Shown one piece after another: positions 55,810-64,000 of a DNA stretch of 64,000 nt (positions are counted from its first letter, which is position 1; each line of letters begins with the position of its first letter). Made by a program: the position numbers and the translations under genes. The notes beneath the pieces are model-generated. The model was not told where the DNA came from. It did not search any database and was given only the letters and a program-made list of their open reading frames with translations. Origin of the DNA: Helicobacter suis HS1 (GTDB taxonomy: Bacteria > Campylobacterota > Campylobacteria > Campylobacterales > Helicobacteraceae); the NCBI RefSeq assembly GCF_026000295.1, contig NZ_AP026769.1:1488001-1552000 (forward strand), written 5' to 3'.

Positions 55810-57645
55810 TTAACTCCAGTAACTTAGCATGGCTAAGAGGGTGATGGCTAGCACCCCAAAGGCCATCCATCTTAGGGTGCTACTTAAATTTCCACTCTGC
55901 ATAGGGCGCAAAGAAGTACCCAGCAAAACGGGGATTTTAGCCAAAATATCTACAATAGGATCTAAAACGCGTATTTCTACTTTACGCCACAAAATATAGG
56001 CAAACTGGAGAAAAATCTGGCTAATCTTAGCATAGAGCTTAGGGATATAATACTGGTTAAAGAGCAAATGATAGAAAAACCCGCCTTCCTTAGCGCTCAT
56101 GCCTTTTTGGTATTTTTTAATAGCATAGGCAATAGAGGCTAGTACGCCTAAAGTGGTGAGGATTAGTAATAAACCTTTTGGTACAGGGTATTCTGCAAAG
56201 GAGGGCACAGAAATAGCTTTAGAGATAAAATCTAAAAAAGAATGCTCAAAAAAGCCCGCTATGATAGCTAAAATCCCTAAGGGTAACATGGCTAATAACA
56301 TGAAACTAGGCGCTTCATGGGGGTGATCTAGGTTGTGTTTTTGAGGGGCAAAAAAGACAAGCATTAAGAGTCTAAAACTATAAAAGGCGGTAAAAAACGC
56401 CCCGATTAATAAAGCCAAGAATAGCCCATGGTGGCCGGTAGCAAAGGCTACTTCTAAAATTTTATCTTTAGAAAAAAAGCCAGCAAAGGGATAAATCCCA
56501 CACAAAGCTAGCGAGGCTAGTCCCATTAAAATAGCTGTCATTTTTAAGGGTTGGTATAATTTACCCATTTTAGTGATATTAAGTTCATCATGCATGGCAT
56601 GCATCACATTACCCGCACCCAAAAATAAAAGCGCTTTAAAAAAGGCATGGGTAAAAAGGTGAAACAGCGCTACCCAGTAGGCCCCAAGCCCCGCTCCTAC
56701 AAACATATAGCCTAATTGGGAGAGAGTAGAGTAGGCAACAATGCGCTTTAAATCTTGATTAACTAATGCCATACTTGCCCCAAAAAGCGCTACAAAAGCC
56801 CCTAAACAGGCAATGGCATAACTCACTTGTGGAATTACATGGTAGAGTGGATGGGCGCGTACAACTAAATAAACCCCAGCTGTTACCATAGTGGCCGCGT
56901 GGATAAGCGCAGAGACCGGAGTAGGCCCCTCCATAGCATTAGCTAGCCAAGTGTGTAAAGGGAACTGTGCGCTTTTGCCAACCGCCCCGATAAAGAGTAA
57001 AACCCCAATCCAAAAGAGCAAATTAGAATCGGTATGTGTAAGATTAGAAAAGACAACAGAATATTGTAACGAGCCAAAAGTCCAGTAGATAAGCAAAATT
57101 CCCATAAGCATGCCTAAATCAGCGATGCGATTTATCACAAAGGCTTCAATAGAGGCGTTGTTTGCGCTTTTCTTTTGATACCAAAAGCCAATGAGCAAAT
57201 AAGAACATAGCCCCACACCCTCCCAGCCTACAAAGAGACCTAAAAAGTTATCGCTAAGTACCAGCACCAGCATAGAAAATACAAAGCCAGAAAGATAGCT
57301 AAAATAGCGGTTAAAACCCTTATCTTCTTGCATGTAGCCAATGGAATAGACATGTACTAAAAAAGAAACAACTGTTACCACCACAATCATAACGGTACTG
57401 ATAGGATCAAGTGCAAAGGAAAAATTAACATGCAAACTACCTAGATTAATCCAATCTAATAACTCTACTTGTACAAGTTGCCCATGTAAGGCCTTTATCA
57501 GTAGGCATATAGCCCCCGCACAAGAAAAACCTAGTAAAGTTGAGTTGATCACCCCTACATGTAATCTTTTTGCATGCCCACCCCAAAAACCCGCATAAAG
57601 TGCTCCGATTAAAGGCGCAAATAACACAACAAGCAGATCTTGCAT
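55810..57645 (-). CDS. nuoL: complex I subunit L
   Basis: 611 residues, antiporter-like part with SAQFPLHTWLANAMEGPTPV, HAATMVTAGVYLVVR and NQDLKRIVAYSTLSQLGYM, followed by the lateral C-terminal helix region (from about 520). Three bases from nuoK. Confidence 0.95.
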   Translation of the reverse strand: MQDLLVVLFAPLIGALYAGFWGGHAKRLHVGVINSTLLGFSCAGAICLLIKALHGQLVQVELLDWINLGSLHVNFSFALDPISTVMIVVVTVVSFLVHVYSIGYMQEDKGFNRYFSYLSGFVFSMLVLVLSDNFLGLFVGWEGVGLCSYLLIGFWYQKKSANNASIEAFVINRIADLGMLMGILLIYWTFGSLQYSVVFSNLTHTDSNLLFWIGVLLFIGAVGKSAQFPLHTWLANAMEGPTPVSALIHAATMVTAGVYLVVRAHPLYHVIPQVSYAIACLGAFVALFGASMALVNQDLKRIVAYSTLSQLGYMFVGAGLGAYWVALFHLFTHAFFKALLFLGAGNVMHAMHDELNITKMGKLYQPLKMTAILMGLASLALCGIYPFAGFFSKDKILEVAFATGHHGLFLALLIGAFFTAFYSFRLLMLVFFAPQKHNLDHPHEAPSFMLLAMLPLGILAIIAGFFEHSFLDFISKAISVPSFAEYPVPKGLLLILTTLGVLASIAYAIKKYQKGMSAKEGGFFYHLLFNQYYIPKLYAKISQIFLQFAYILWRKVEIRVLDPIVDILAKIPVLLGTSLRPMQSGNLSSTLRWMAFGVLAITLLAMLSYWS

Positions 57646-57648
57646 TTT

Positions 57649-57951
57649 CTAGCCTTTCATGCGATTAAGTGAGTCAATGTCTAGGGTTTTATGCTTTTTA
57701 TACCATAAAATCACCAAGCCTAGCCCCACAGCCACCTCAGAAGCAGCCAAAGCAACCATAAAGAGCGCAAAAACTTGTCCATCTATGTTTTTAAGCGCAT
57801 GAGAAATTGCGACAAAGGCAACATTAATTGCATTGAGCATGATCTCTGTAGAAAAAAAGAGCATTAAAATATTTTTCCGTCTGAGCATGCCTACTAGTCC
57901 CACACAAAAAAGTAACCCTGCAAAAACTAAGTAATGCCCCAGAGTGATCAC
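57649..57951 (-). CDS. nuoK: complex I subunit K
   Basis: 100 residues with three helices; the membrane Glu residues are in FSTEIMLNAINVAF and LAASEVAVGLGLVI. Overlaps nuoJ by four bases. Confidence 0.94.
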   Translation of the reverse strand: MITLGHYLVFAGLLFCVGLVGMLRRKNILMLFFSTEIMLNAINVAFVAISHALKNIDGQVFALFMVALAASEVAVGLGLVILWYKKHKTLDIDSLNRMKG

Positions 57952-58499
57952 GCATTTTCCTTTTGGCTAAGATAACTTTTTCTAAGCGCTGTAGTGATTC
58001 CACCTATTAGTGCGCTCAAAAGCATCACCCCCCCTGCTTCAAAAGCAATGCGGTATTTAGTGAACACAAAATAACCCATTAAATGAACATTGGTTGTGCT
58101 TAGATTAGGTGTAACAATTTGTAAATTCTCAGCGCTAAGGTGGTGTGCGTAGTTATTAAGCGCGGGTGCGCCTAGTATAACAACTAAGAGCAACGCAAAA
58201 ACGCCGCCTAGTATATAAACTAGCCAAGGTTTATGCGATCTCTCAATCACCTCCTCAGAGGCATTAAAAAACATCATGCCAAAGGCATACATCACAATCA
58301 CCGCCCCCACATACACTAAAATTTGAACCACGCCTAAAAACTCCGCACCTAGCAAAAAGAAAAAGCCTGAAATAAAAACCATACTAGCAGCTAGAGCACT
58401 CATGGCGTATAAAATATTACTTGTACTCACCACGATCAAAGCCATGCTTAAAGTGAAGATTGCAAAGAAATAAAAGGCGATAACCTCAAACATGGGCAT
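57948..58499 (-). CDS. nuoJ: complex I subunit J
   Basis: 183 residues, five helices; the pi-bulge helix region [20 protein letters not shown] is clear. Overlaps nuoI by 14 bases and nuoK by four, so translation is coupled. Confidence 0.94.
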   Translation of the reverse strand: MPMFEVIAFYFFAIFTLSMALIVVSTSNILYAMSALAASMVFISGFFFLLGAEFLGVVQILVYVGAVIVMYAFGMMFFNASEEVIERSHKPWLVYILGGVFALLLVVILGAPALNNYAHHLSAENLQIVTPNLSTTNVHLMGYFVFTKYRIAFEAGGVMLLSALIGGITTALRKSYLSQKENA

Positions 58500-59142
58500 C
58501 CTTAGGGGTTTCTACTTTTTCTGTACTCTTTTCCTCTGTTTTTTCCTCTGTAGCGTAATCTAGCGGGGTTTGTTGCATTCTTTGGCTAGCGTGTTCACTA
58601 GGCGATCCAAAACCGGCAAATTCTTTATGGCTGTGATCTTTAGCACTCTCTATATCTGTTAAAAATTCACTCTTACCCCCAAACTGCGATCGCTGTACAC
58701 TGCTATTTTCAAAGCGCTGTCCCATTACAATGGCAAGTTCTGGGCAAACCTCCGCACATAGTCCGCAGTAAATGCAACGGCCTAAATTAATCGTGTAGCT
58801 GTCTATGTATTTGCGCTCATCAGGGGCTTTATGGGTGATGATTCTAATACAATTACTGGTACAAATCTTTTCGCATAGCCCACACCCGATACACCGTTCA
58901 TTGCCAGAATCTAAGAGTCTTTGTAAGTGGTGTACAGCGCGGTAGCGCGGGCTTAAGGGGAGTACTTCCATTGGGTAGTGAATGGTAACATCTTTACTAA
59001 AAAATTCTTTGATAGTGAGTCCCAAACCTTTAAATAAATCCAAACCAAAACTAGATTTAAGCGTGCCGATGAGTTTAGCGCTAGGGCTATTTTCTTGGGG
59101 TTCTTTAGCAAGCCATTTATAGGTTTGTTTTCCCATATGCAT
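58486..59142 (-). CDS. nuoI: complex I subunit I (two 4Fe-4S clusters)
   Basis: 218 residues. Two CX2CX2CX3C motifs: [15 protein letters not shown] and [13 protein letters not shown]. These carry clusters N6a and N6b toward quinone. The C-terminal 50 residues are a Glu/Lys/Thr-rich tail ([13 protein letters not shown]) longer than in most bacteria. Confidence 0.95.
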   Translation of the reverse strand: MHMGKQTYKWLAKEPQENSPSAKLIGTLKSSFGLDLFKGLGLTIKEFFSKDVTIHYPMEVLPLSPRYRAVHHLQRLLDSGNERCIGCGLCEKICTSNCIRIITHKAPDERKYIDSYTINLGRCIYCGLCAEVCPELAIVMGQRFENSSVQRSQFGGKSEFLTDIESAKDHSHKEFAGFGSPSEHASQRMQQTPLDYATEEKTEEKSTEKVETPKDAHV

Positions 59143-59147
59143 TTCTC

Positions 59148-60149
59148 CTAGATTAAGATAACAAGCGCTGTGATAAGAATATTAAGTAAAGATAAAGGCA
59201 ACATGATTTTCCAGCACATTCTCATGAGCTGATCGGGGCGGACATGGGGGAAGGTCGCCCGTGCCCACATGGATAAAAAGACAAAAAAGCAGACTTTAAT
59301 CAAAATAGCAATGCCCCCGGGAATAAAACCCCAAGCACTATAGCCTCCAAAGAATATTAAAGAAATCACAAAACAGAAGGCAAAGAGATGGGCGTACTCA
59401 GCTAAGAAAAACATTCCCCATTTAAGCCCGCTATATTCTGTACAAAACCCGGCTACAATTTCGGCTTCATGTTCAAGCAAGTCAAAGGGAGTGCGGTTAA
59501 GTTCTGCATAACTAGCAATTAAGAATAAGAAAAAGGCTAAAGGTTGTTTAAAAACCAGCCAGTGAATCATGCCGCCCTCTTGGTAGTGGTTGATCTCTAC
59601 TAAAGAAAGAGAGCCTACAACCATGATAGGGGCTAAAATGGTGAGTGTACTCACCACTTCAAAGCTAAGCAGTTGGATCGCTGCGCGCGCAGAGCCTAGT
59701 AAAGAATATTTGCTATTGGAGGCTAGCCCGGCTAAAAGGGGCGCATAAATACCTGCTGAACCTACGGCTAAAAAGAAAAGCAAGCCTACATTGATGTCTG
59801 AGATAATGGGCTTAATGGTATGCCCAAAGAAAGTAAAATCCCCAAAAAAAGGAATGGGCGCCATGCTTACAAAAGCACTCACCATTGCAATTACAGGGGC
59901 TATAGCAAAGATAAGGCGGTTTGCATGCTGGGGAATAATGTCCTCTTTGGTAAAGAGTTTGATCGCATCGGCTATGACTTGCAAAAGCCCAAAAGGGCCT
60001 ACATAAGTAGGGCCTAGTCTTCGCTGAAAATAGGCTAAGACCTTGCGCTCTAAATAAGTCCCAAAAGCCCCTAAACCGGAAAAAACCAGTACCACGACCA
60101 AAATTTTTACCAAAGTTTCTATGATCTCAGCGCTCATGCTAGCTCCCAC
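59148..60149 (-). CDS. nuoH: complex I subunit H
   Basis: 333 residues, eight helices; [20 protein letters not shown] plus IKLFTKED and [19 protein letters not shown] are family signatures that line the quinone chamber. Overlaps nuoG by 16 bases. An internal start at 60134 is also possible. Confidence 0.95.
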   Translation of the reverse strand: MGASMSAEIIETLVKILVVVLVFSGLGAFGTYLERKVLAYFQRRLGPTYVGPFGLLQVIADAIKLFTKEDIIPQHANRLIFAIAPVIAMVSAFVSMAPIPFFGDFTFFGHTIKPIISDINVGLLFFLAVGSAGIYAPLLAGLASNSKYSLLGSARAAIQLLSFEVVSTLTILAPIMVVGSLSLVEINHYQEGGMIHWLVFKQPLAFFLFLIASYAELNRTPFDLLEHEAEIVAGFCTEYSGLKWGMFFLAEYAHLFAFCFVISLIFFGGYSAWGFIPGGIAILIKVCFFVFLSMWARATFPHVRPDQLMRMCWKIMLPLSLLNILITALVILI

Positions 60150-62503
60150 TCTAATTGTGCGAATAAAGTGCCATTAAACACGCCCTCTGTATCTAGGCTA
60201 GGGCTTACCATAAACACATCTTGATCAAGCCCATAATCTATATAAAGCGCGCCTTTGAGCTTGCGCCCCTCTTTATGCAAACAAATCAAACTCCCCTCTT
60301 GTAAGCCTAAACTTTCTAAATATTTAGGCGAGGTGTAAATGCCCTCTTTGAGTTGGAGATTTTGGCTAGTGAGTGTATGGGTGTTAAACTGGGTTTCGGC
60401 AAATTTTAAATAGCTATTAAAAGGCATGCTCTCTAGTTTAGCAATGGGTTCGCTTGGCGTACTCTCTTGTATCTCTTGGGGTTTTAATTTATAACCTCTG
60501 TGGTTGCTTTTATCATTAGCATAGAAGTTTTTAAAATCATCATAAGCAAGAGGTTGATAACCCTTTTCTTGGGGTAAAAGAGGGGTATACTCTACCAAAC
60601 TTTCCCCATAGAGTCCAAAATGCTGGGCAATATCGGCTAAATCTAAACCTGTGTAGGCTAGGGCGGGTCTGATAGGCAAAACGCGCCCCTCAAAGTTAGT
60701 TGTACTTGCCTCTATTTGGTTAGGACTTGGCAAGATAAAATCCACGCTCTGTAAACTTTCTTGATCGCATACACAATTTGAATCTAGCACAAAATCCCCC
60801 CGTGCGCGCACACCTACGCTAGGGTGCTCGCCTCTATCTTTTTCTAGTTGGCAAATAGAAACAATGCCTAGCGCATTGGCTGTAGGTGGGATCAAAACGA
60901 TTTTAACTTTGGGGTGTTGGCTAGCCTCTTTAAGCATTCTAGCGATATTGCTTGCTCGTTTGTGTGTGTAAATTTCTTGCCCTATGAGAAGTACAACACT
61001 GGGCGCTTTTTCTAAAGCAGTGGTGATTTTCTCATATGTGGCGCTATCTAGTTTAATATCCTCTAACATTTGATAGACCGGTTTAGGTTGCTCTTTAGGC
61101 GTTTCTGGAGTTTCTGCTTGAGCCTCCGGATTTTCTTGAGGTATTTCTACTGGTTTTTGGCTTGCTAGTAAACTCTCTAAACTTGGGCTTTTCACACCCA
61201 AAGCAAGCAAAATCGCCCCCAAAAAGATTTCCTCAGCATGGCAAGGATAGTTCACAGAAATAACACTACGGCTCATTTTATTAATTGCCTTGTCTGTGAG
61301 AGGGTGGCCATAAATAAGTGTTGTACCTTTATTGACTTTAAGCGCGTTGGCAAGGGCGTACTTGATTAGCGGGTTTTCATTGCGAATCTTTGAGCCCACA
61401 CTCACCACACAACCCGCGTTTTTAATCTCTGAAATATCAGGGAAATTTGTAGGTTTAAACTCCTTTAAAAATTCCTGAAAAGCATAGAGTTCCTCATTAT
61501 GCAAACTAAAACCACAATGTTTACGCAAATATTCTAATAAATATGCCTCCTCATTATTCACATCTCCGCCGATATAAACTGCTTTAGCCTCTTTAAGTTT
61601 TTGCACGGCTTGATTTATATTGCTACTGCCCTCTTTGGAGGCATGCACATCAAAAGCAAAGCGCCCCGCCCCACAAATAGGGTTATGGTAAAAATCATTG
61701 CCCACTCTAAAAATTTTCTTTTCCTCGCCTAGCGTATCAAAGTGGCGTACATGATAATCTAGCAAACAACCCGCCGCGCAGTGCATACAAGTTGAATCAA
61801 TATGGGTGAGTTCCCAAGCATTCGCGCTATAGCTAAAATCTTTATAAACGATCGCACCCACAGGACAAACCGCGATACACTCCCCACAATCAAAACAAGG
61901 TACTTCGCCTACAAAACTAATCATGCCCTTTTGTTTGCGACTCCACACACTAAAAGGGTCTTTAGGCATGCTTTCTTTGAATTTGTCGGGGGCGTGTAAA
62001 TTGACTTTAGTGGCTTTGAGGTTATTATCGCCAATATTATCGCTACAAGTGGTAACACAACGCTCACACATAATACACAAATTAGGATCGTAAGAAGCCT
62101 GCGCCCAGAAAGCAAAGGGCTTAGCATCATCGCGCACGGCAAAGGGCTGGGTGTCTACTTGCATGCGCATGGTCATGTCTTGTAATTCACACTCCCCACT
62201 TTTATCACACACCCCGCACTCTAAAGGGTGGTTGACATCATAGGTTTGCATGATCATCTGGCGTTCGGTCTTAAGGGCGGGGGTGTTGGTGAGTATATTG
62301 GTATTGGGCTTGGGTTTGGTATTACAGCTATAAACCCGTTTACCCTCCACCTCTACCATGCACATCTTACAAGCCACCGTAGGCGAGCACCCGCTTAAAT
62401 AACAAATAGCCGGGATATACACCCCCGCACTTCTAGCCGCCTCTAAAATGGTTTGCCCTTCTTTGTATTCTACCTTAAACCCGTCTATGTTGATATGTGG
62501 CAT
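60134..62503 (-). CDS. nuoG: complex I subunit G (Fe-S, divergent epsilonproteobacterial type)
   Basis: 789 residues. The N-terminal 2Fe-2S domain (AICYLSGCSPTVACKMCMVE) is followed by His/Cys cluster HPLECGVCDKSGECELQDM, two ferredoxin-like motifs (CIMCERCVTTCSDNIGDN, CFDCGECIAVCPVGAI) and a further CMHCAAGC. The molybdopterin-like domain follows, with a Pro/Glu-rich linker at about 450-480. Adjacent to the NuoE-like gene with a two-base gap. Confidence 0.94.
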   Translation of the reverse strand: MPHINIDGFKVEYKEGQTILEAARSAGVYIPAICYLSGCSPTVACKMCMVEVEGKRVYSCNTKPKPNTNILTNTPALKTERQMIMQTYDVNHPLECGVCDKSGECELQDMTMRMQVDTQPFAVRDDAKPFAFWAQASYDPNLCIMCERCVTTCSDNIGDNNLKATKVNLHAPDKFKESMPKDPFSVWSRKQKGMISFVGEVPCFDCGECIAVCPVGAIVYKDFSYSANAWELTHIDSTCMHCAAGCLLDYHVRHFDTLGEEKKIFRVGNDFYHNPICGAGRFAFDVHASKEGSSNINQAVQKLKEAKAVYIGGDVNNEEAYLLEYLRKHCGFSLHNEELYAFQEFLKEFKPTNFPDISEIKNAGCVVSVGSKIRNENPLIKYALANALKVNKGTTLIYGHPLTDKAINKMSRSVISVNYPCHAEEIFLGAILLALGVKSPSLESLLASQKPVEIPQENPEAQAETPETPKEQPKPVYQMLEDIKLDSATYEKITTALEKAPSVVLLIGQEIYTHKRASNIARMLKEASQHPKVKIVLIPPTANALGIVSICQLEKDRGEHPSVGVRARGDFVLDSNCVCDQESLQSVDFILPSPNQIEASTTNFEGRVLPIRPALAYTGLDLADIAQHFGLYGESLVEYTPLLPQEKGYQPLAYDDFKNFYANDKSNHRGYKLKPQEIQESTPSEPIAKLESMPFNSYLKFAETQFNTHTLTSQNLQLKEGIYTSPKYLESLGLQEGSLICLHKEGRKLKGALYIDYGLDQDVFMVSPSLDTEGVFNGTLFAQLEWELA

Positions 62504-62505
62504 GC

Positions 62506-62745
62506 CTACCTCTTTTTGACTACCAAAGTCCAGTCTACGCGGTTAAAACGCAAAGAATTCATTAAAGTATCCCCCCTTTGTTTGACATACTCCGCACTTT
62601 GCTCTACGATGTTAAAATCCACCACTTCTAGCATGAAAATCACCACCTCACCAGCTTGTACGCTACGATCTAAAATACCCCCCATGTGGTTTAAAACCGC
62701 CTCATTGGGTTGATCTTTTAAGGGGCGCAGATCAAAGCGCTTCAT
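62506..62745 (-). CDS. NuoE-position small protein (HP1264 type)
   Basis: 79 residues, no cysteines, so it cannot carry the NuoE 2Fe-2S cluster. It corresponds to the small protein that replaces NuoE in Helicobacter and Campylobacter complex I, which takes electrons from a donor other than NADH (flavodoxin or ferredoxin suspected). Four-base overlap with nuoD. The next gene downstream is nuoG directly; the HP1265-type partner gene found between them in H. pylori is not here. Confidence 0.85.
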   Translation of the reverse strand: MKRFDLRPLKDQPNEAVLNHMGGILDRSVQAGEVVIFMLEVVDFNIVEQSAEYVKQRGDTLMNSLRFNRVDWTLVVKKR

Positions 62746-63971
62746 CGATCCACCTCGCCAAAAACCGCGTTGCTTGAGCCAATTACAGTAACCGCGTCGG
62801 CTAGATACTGCCCTATTAAAATATCTTGTAAAGAACCAATATGATAAAAACTAGGGGCGCGGATTTTAAGGCGATAAGGGTAGGGATCGCCTTCTGAGTG
62901 GATAAAAAAGCCTAATTCTCCTTTAGGCGATTCAGTGGGGGCATATACCTCGCCTTTGGGGGGGCGCATGCCTTGAGTTACAAGCACAAAATGCTGCATC
63001 AAGGCATAGTTTTGCGTCATAATGTCCTCTTTAGGGGCAGAAAAATAATGTGGGTTGTGTGCCATGATAACCTTATCTGTGGGGGCGTGCATGGGAATGA
63101 GTTGTTCTAAGATACGCAAGGATTGTTCGATCTCTAGCATATAAAGCTGGTAGCGATCATAAGAATCCCCATTATTACCCACCGGAATATCAAAGTCTAA
63201 TTCGGGGTAAAGTTCATAAGGCTCTTCTTTGCGCACATCATAGGCAATACCCGTACCTCTAAGCATGATTCCGCTAGCCCCCCATGACTTGGCTTGTTCT
63301 TGCGTGATCGTGCCTACATTTTCTAAGCGGGCTCTCCAAATACGGTTGCTATCTAGTAATCCTCCTATTAGTTTATGCGTTGCGCGCACCTCTTTTATAA
63401 AGGCCTTTAGGCTTTCTAGCCAGTTAGGTGCTAAATCTAAAGGTACGCCCCCGATACGGATAGCATTATGAGTCAGTCTAGCCCCGCAATAATCCTCCAT
63501 TAAATCTAACCCATACTCGCGGGTTTTAAAGCAGTAAAGAAAAACAGACATCGCCCCCACATCTAAAGCATGCACGCTTAAAAAAAAGATATGTGAAATC
63601 ACGCGGTTTAGTTCTAATAAAAGGGTGCGAATCACCTGCGCGCGTCTAGGAATTTGCACCCCTAGCAAAGTCTCTACAGCGTGGGCGTAAGCGTAGTTAT
63701 TACTCGTAGAGGAGGTGTAATCTAATCTGTCGGTGGTTGGCATGTACTCGTTATAGGTCATGTTTTCGCCCAGCTTTTCACAACCTCTATGTAAATAGCC
63801 AATTTCAGGCGTAGCCTTGATAATCTTTTCTCCATCAAGTTCTAAAATCAGGCGTAATTGTCCATGTGAGGAGGGGTGTTGAGGCCCAAAGTTAATCACC
63901 ATTTGGTTATCATCTCTCTCAAAAAGAACATTTTCAAACTGAGGTTTAAGCTTATTAAAGATCTGTGCCAT
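62742..63971 (-). CDS. nuoD: complex I subunit D
   Basis: 409 residues, 49-kDa family: [20 protein letters not shown] near the N-terminus (quinone-binding His), [13 protein letters not shown] and [19 protein letters not shown]. The start overlaps the nuoC stop (TAATG). Confidence 0.96.
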   Translation of the reverse strand: MAQIFNKLKPQFENVLFERDDNQMVINFGPQHPSSHGQLRLILELDGEKIIKATPEIGYLHRGCEKLGENMTYNEYMPTTDRLDYTSSTSNNYAYAHAVETLLGVQIPRRAQVIRTLLLELNRVISHIFFLSVHALDVGAMSVFLYCFKTREYGLDLMEDYCGARLTHNAIRIGGVPLDLAPNWLESLKAFIKEVRATHKLIGGLLDSNRIWRARLENVGTITQEQAKSWGASGIMLRGTGIAYDVRKEEPYELYPELDFDIPVGNNGDSYDRYQLYMLEIEQSLRILEQLIPMHAPTDKVIMAHNPHYFSAPKEDIMTQNYALMQHFVLVTQGMRPPKGEVYAPTESPKGELGFFIHSEGDPYPYRLKIRAPSFYHIGSLQDILIGQYLADAVTVIGSSNAVFGEVDR

Positions 63972-64000
63972 TAGGGACGCTCTTTAAGTTCTGAAGGGTC
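63971..64000 (-). CDS. nuoC: complex I subunit C, last nine codons
   Basis: Reads DPSELKERP and a TAA that overlaps the nuoD ATG. Identity is inferred from gene order; the rest lies outside the window. Confidence 0.7.
   Translation of the reverse strand, partial: DPSELKERP

Overview
The window looks like the chromosome of a gastric, non-pylori Helicobacter. Gene content and local order match the H. pylori backbone: the nuo operon next to pflA and pgm, holB-hobA-lysC-rppH-cytochrome c553-hemW, glmU-fliP, hydABCDE, sdaA-sdaC and flaA. Hop/Hof-type outer-membrane proteins, IS605/IS608-type TnpB elements and homopolymer-tract phase variation also fit. Features not expected in H. pylori include two genes placed between hydA and hydB, and an E. 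coli-like GDP-L-fucose synthase. The species call is inference.

Layout. 0-5 kb: lipoprotein, rnhB, a TauE exporter, a damaged rodA, tRNA-Met, rpe and a DnaQ-like exonuclease. 5-14 kb: a truncated PAS/MCP chemoreceptor, then the uptake [NiFe] hydrogenase cluster hydA-(ABM)-(cyclophilin-like)-hydBCDE and a nonsense-interrupted GDP-fucose synthase gene. 14-20 kb: a mobile-DNA graveyard with TnpB and TnpA remnants, two inverted IS608-like TnpB elements flanking a Mu-transposase fragment, phage/plasmid-like HTH genes and a 10-bp tandem repeat. 20-44 kb: ordinary housekeeping and flagellar genes plus OMP genes, one of them phase-variable and OFF. 44.5-49 kb: a second accessory island with an IS605-type miniature remnant, a phage-like fragment, a broken Z1-domain ATPase of the MORC/Z1 defence type, and a 39-residue Asn/Ser-rich peptide gene. 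49-64 kb: pgm, pflA and the nuo operon from nuoN back to the end of nuoC, all on the minus strand.

The most striking pattern is global. In many places, pieces of 11 to about 450 bases reappear upstream, overwriting an unrelated gene, and always at nearly the same distance from their source. The distance is 1420 at 2.3 kb, 1410 at 6 kb, 1409 at 8 kb, 1398 at 19 kb, 1332-1334 at 47 kb, 1327 at 48.4 kb, 1325 at 51.7 kb and 1320 at 52.5 kb. Where the gene length can be judged, the overwritten gene keeps about its expected length. This slow monotonic drift, independent of gene content, is hard to explain by biology. It looks like a consensus or polishing step applied in a shifted coordinate frame. 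It accounts for most of the damage to rodA, the MCP, the ABM and cyclophilin-like genes, the Z1 gene and pflA, so these should not be read as natural pseudogenes without checking raw reads.

Functionally, HydABCDE and NuoC-N (with flavin-dependent quinone chemistry presumably supplied elsewhere) feed electrons into the respiratory chain. LctP and SdaC/SdaA supply lactate and serine as carbon sources. FlaA, FliP, an FlgG-like rod protein and PflA serve motility. The OMPs, KdsB and the fucose-synthesis gene shape the cell surface.
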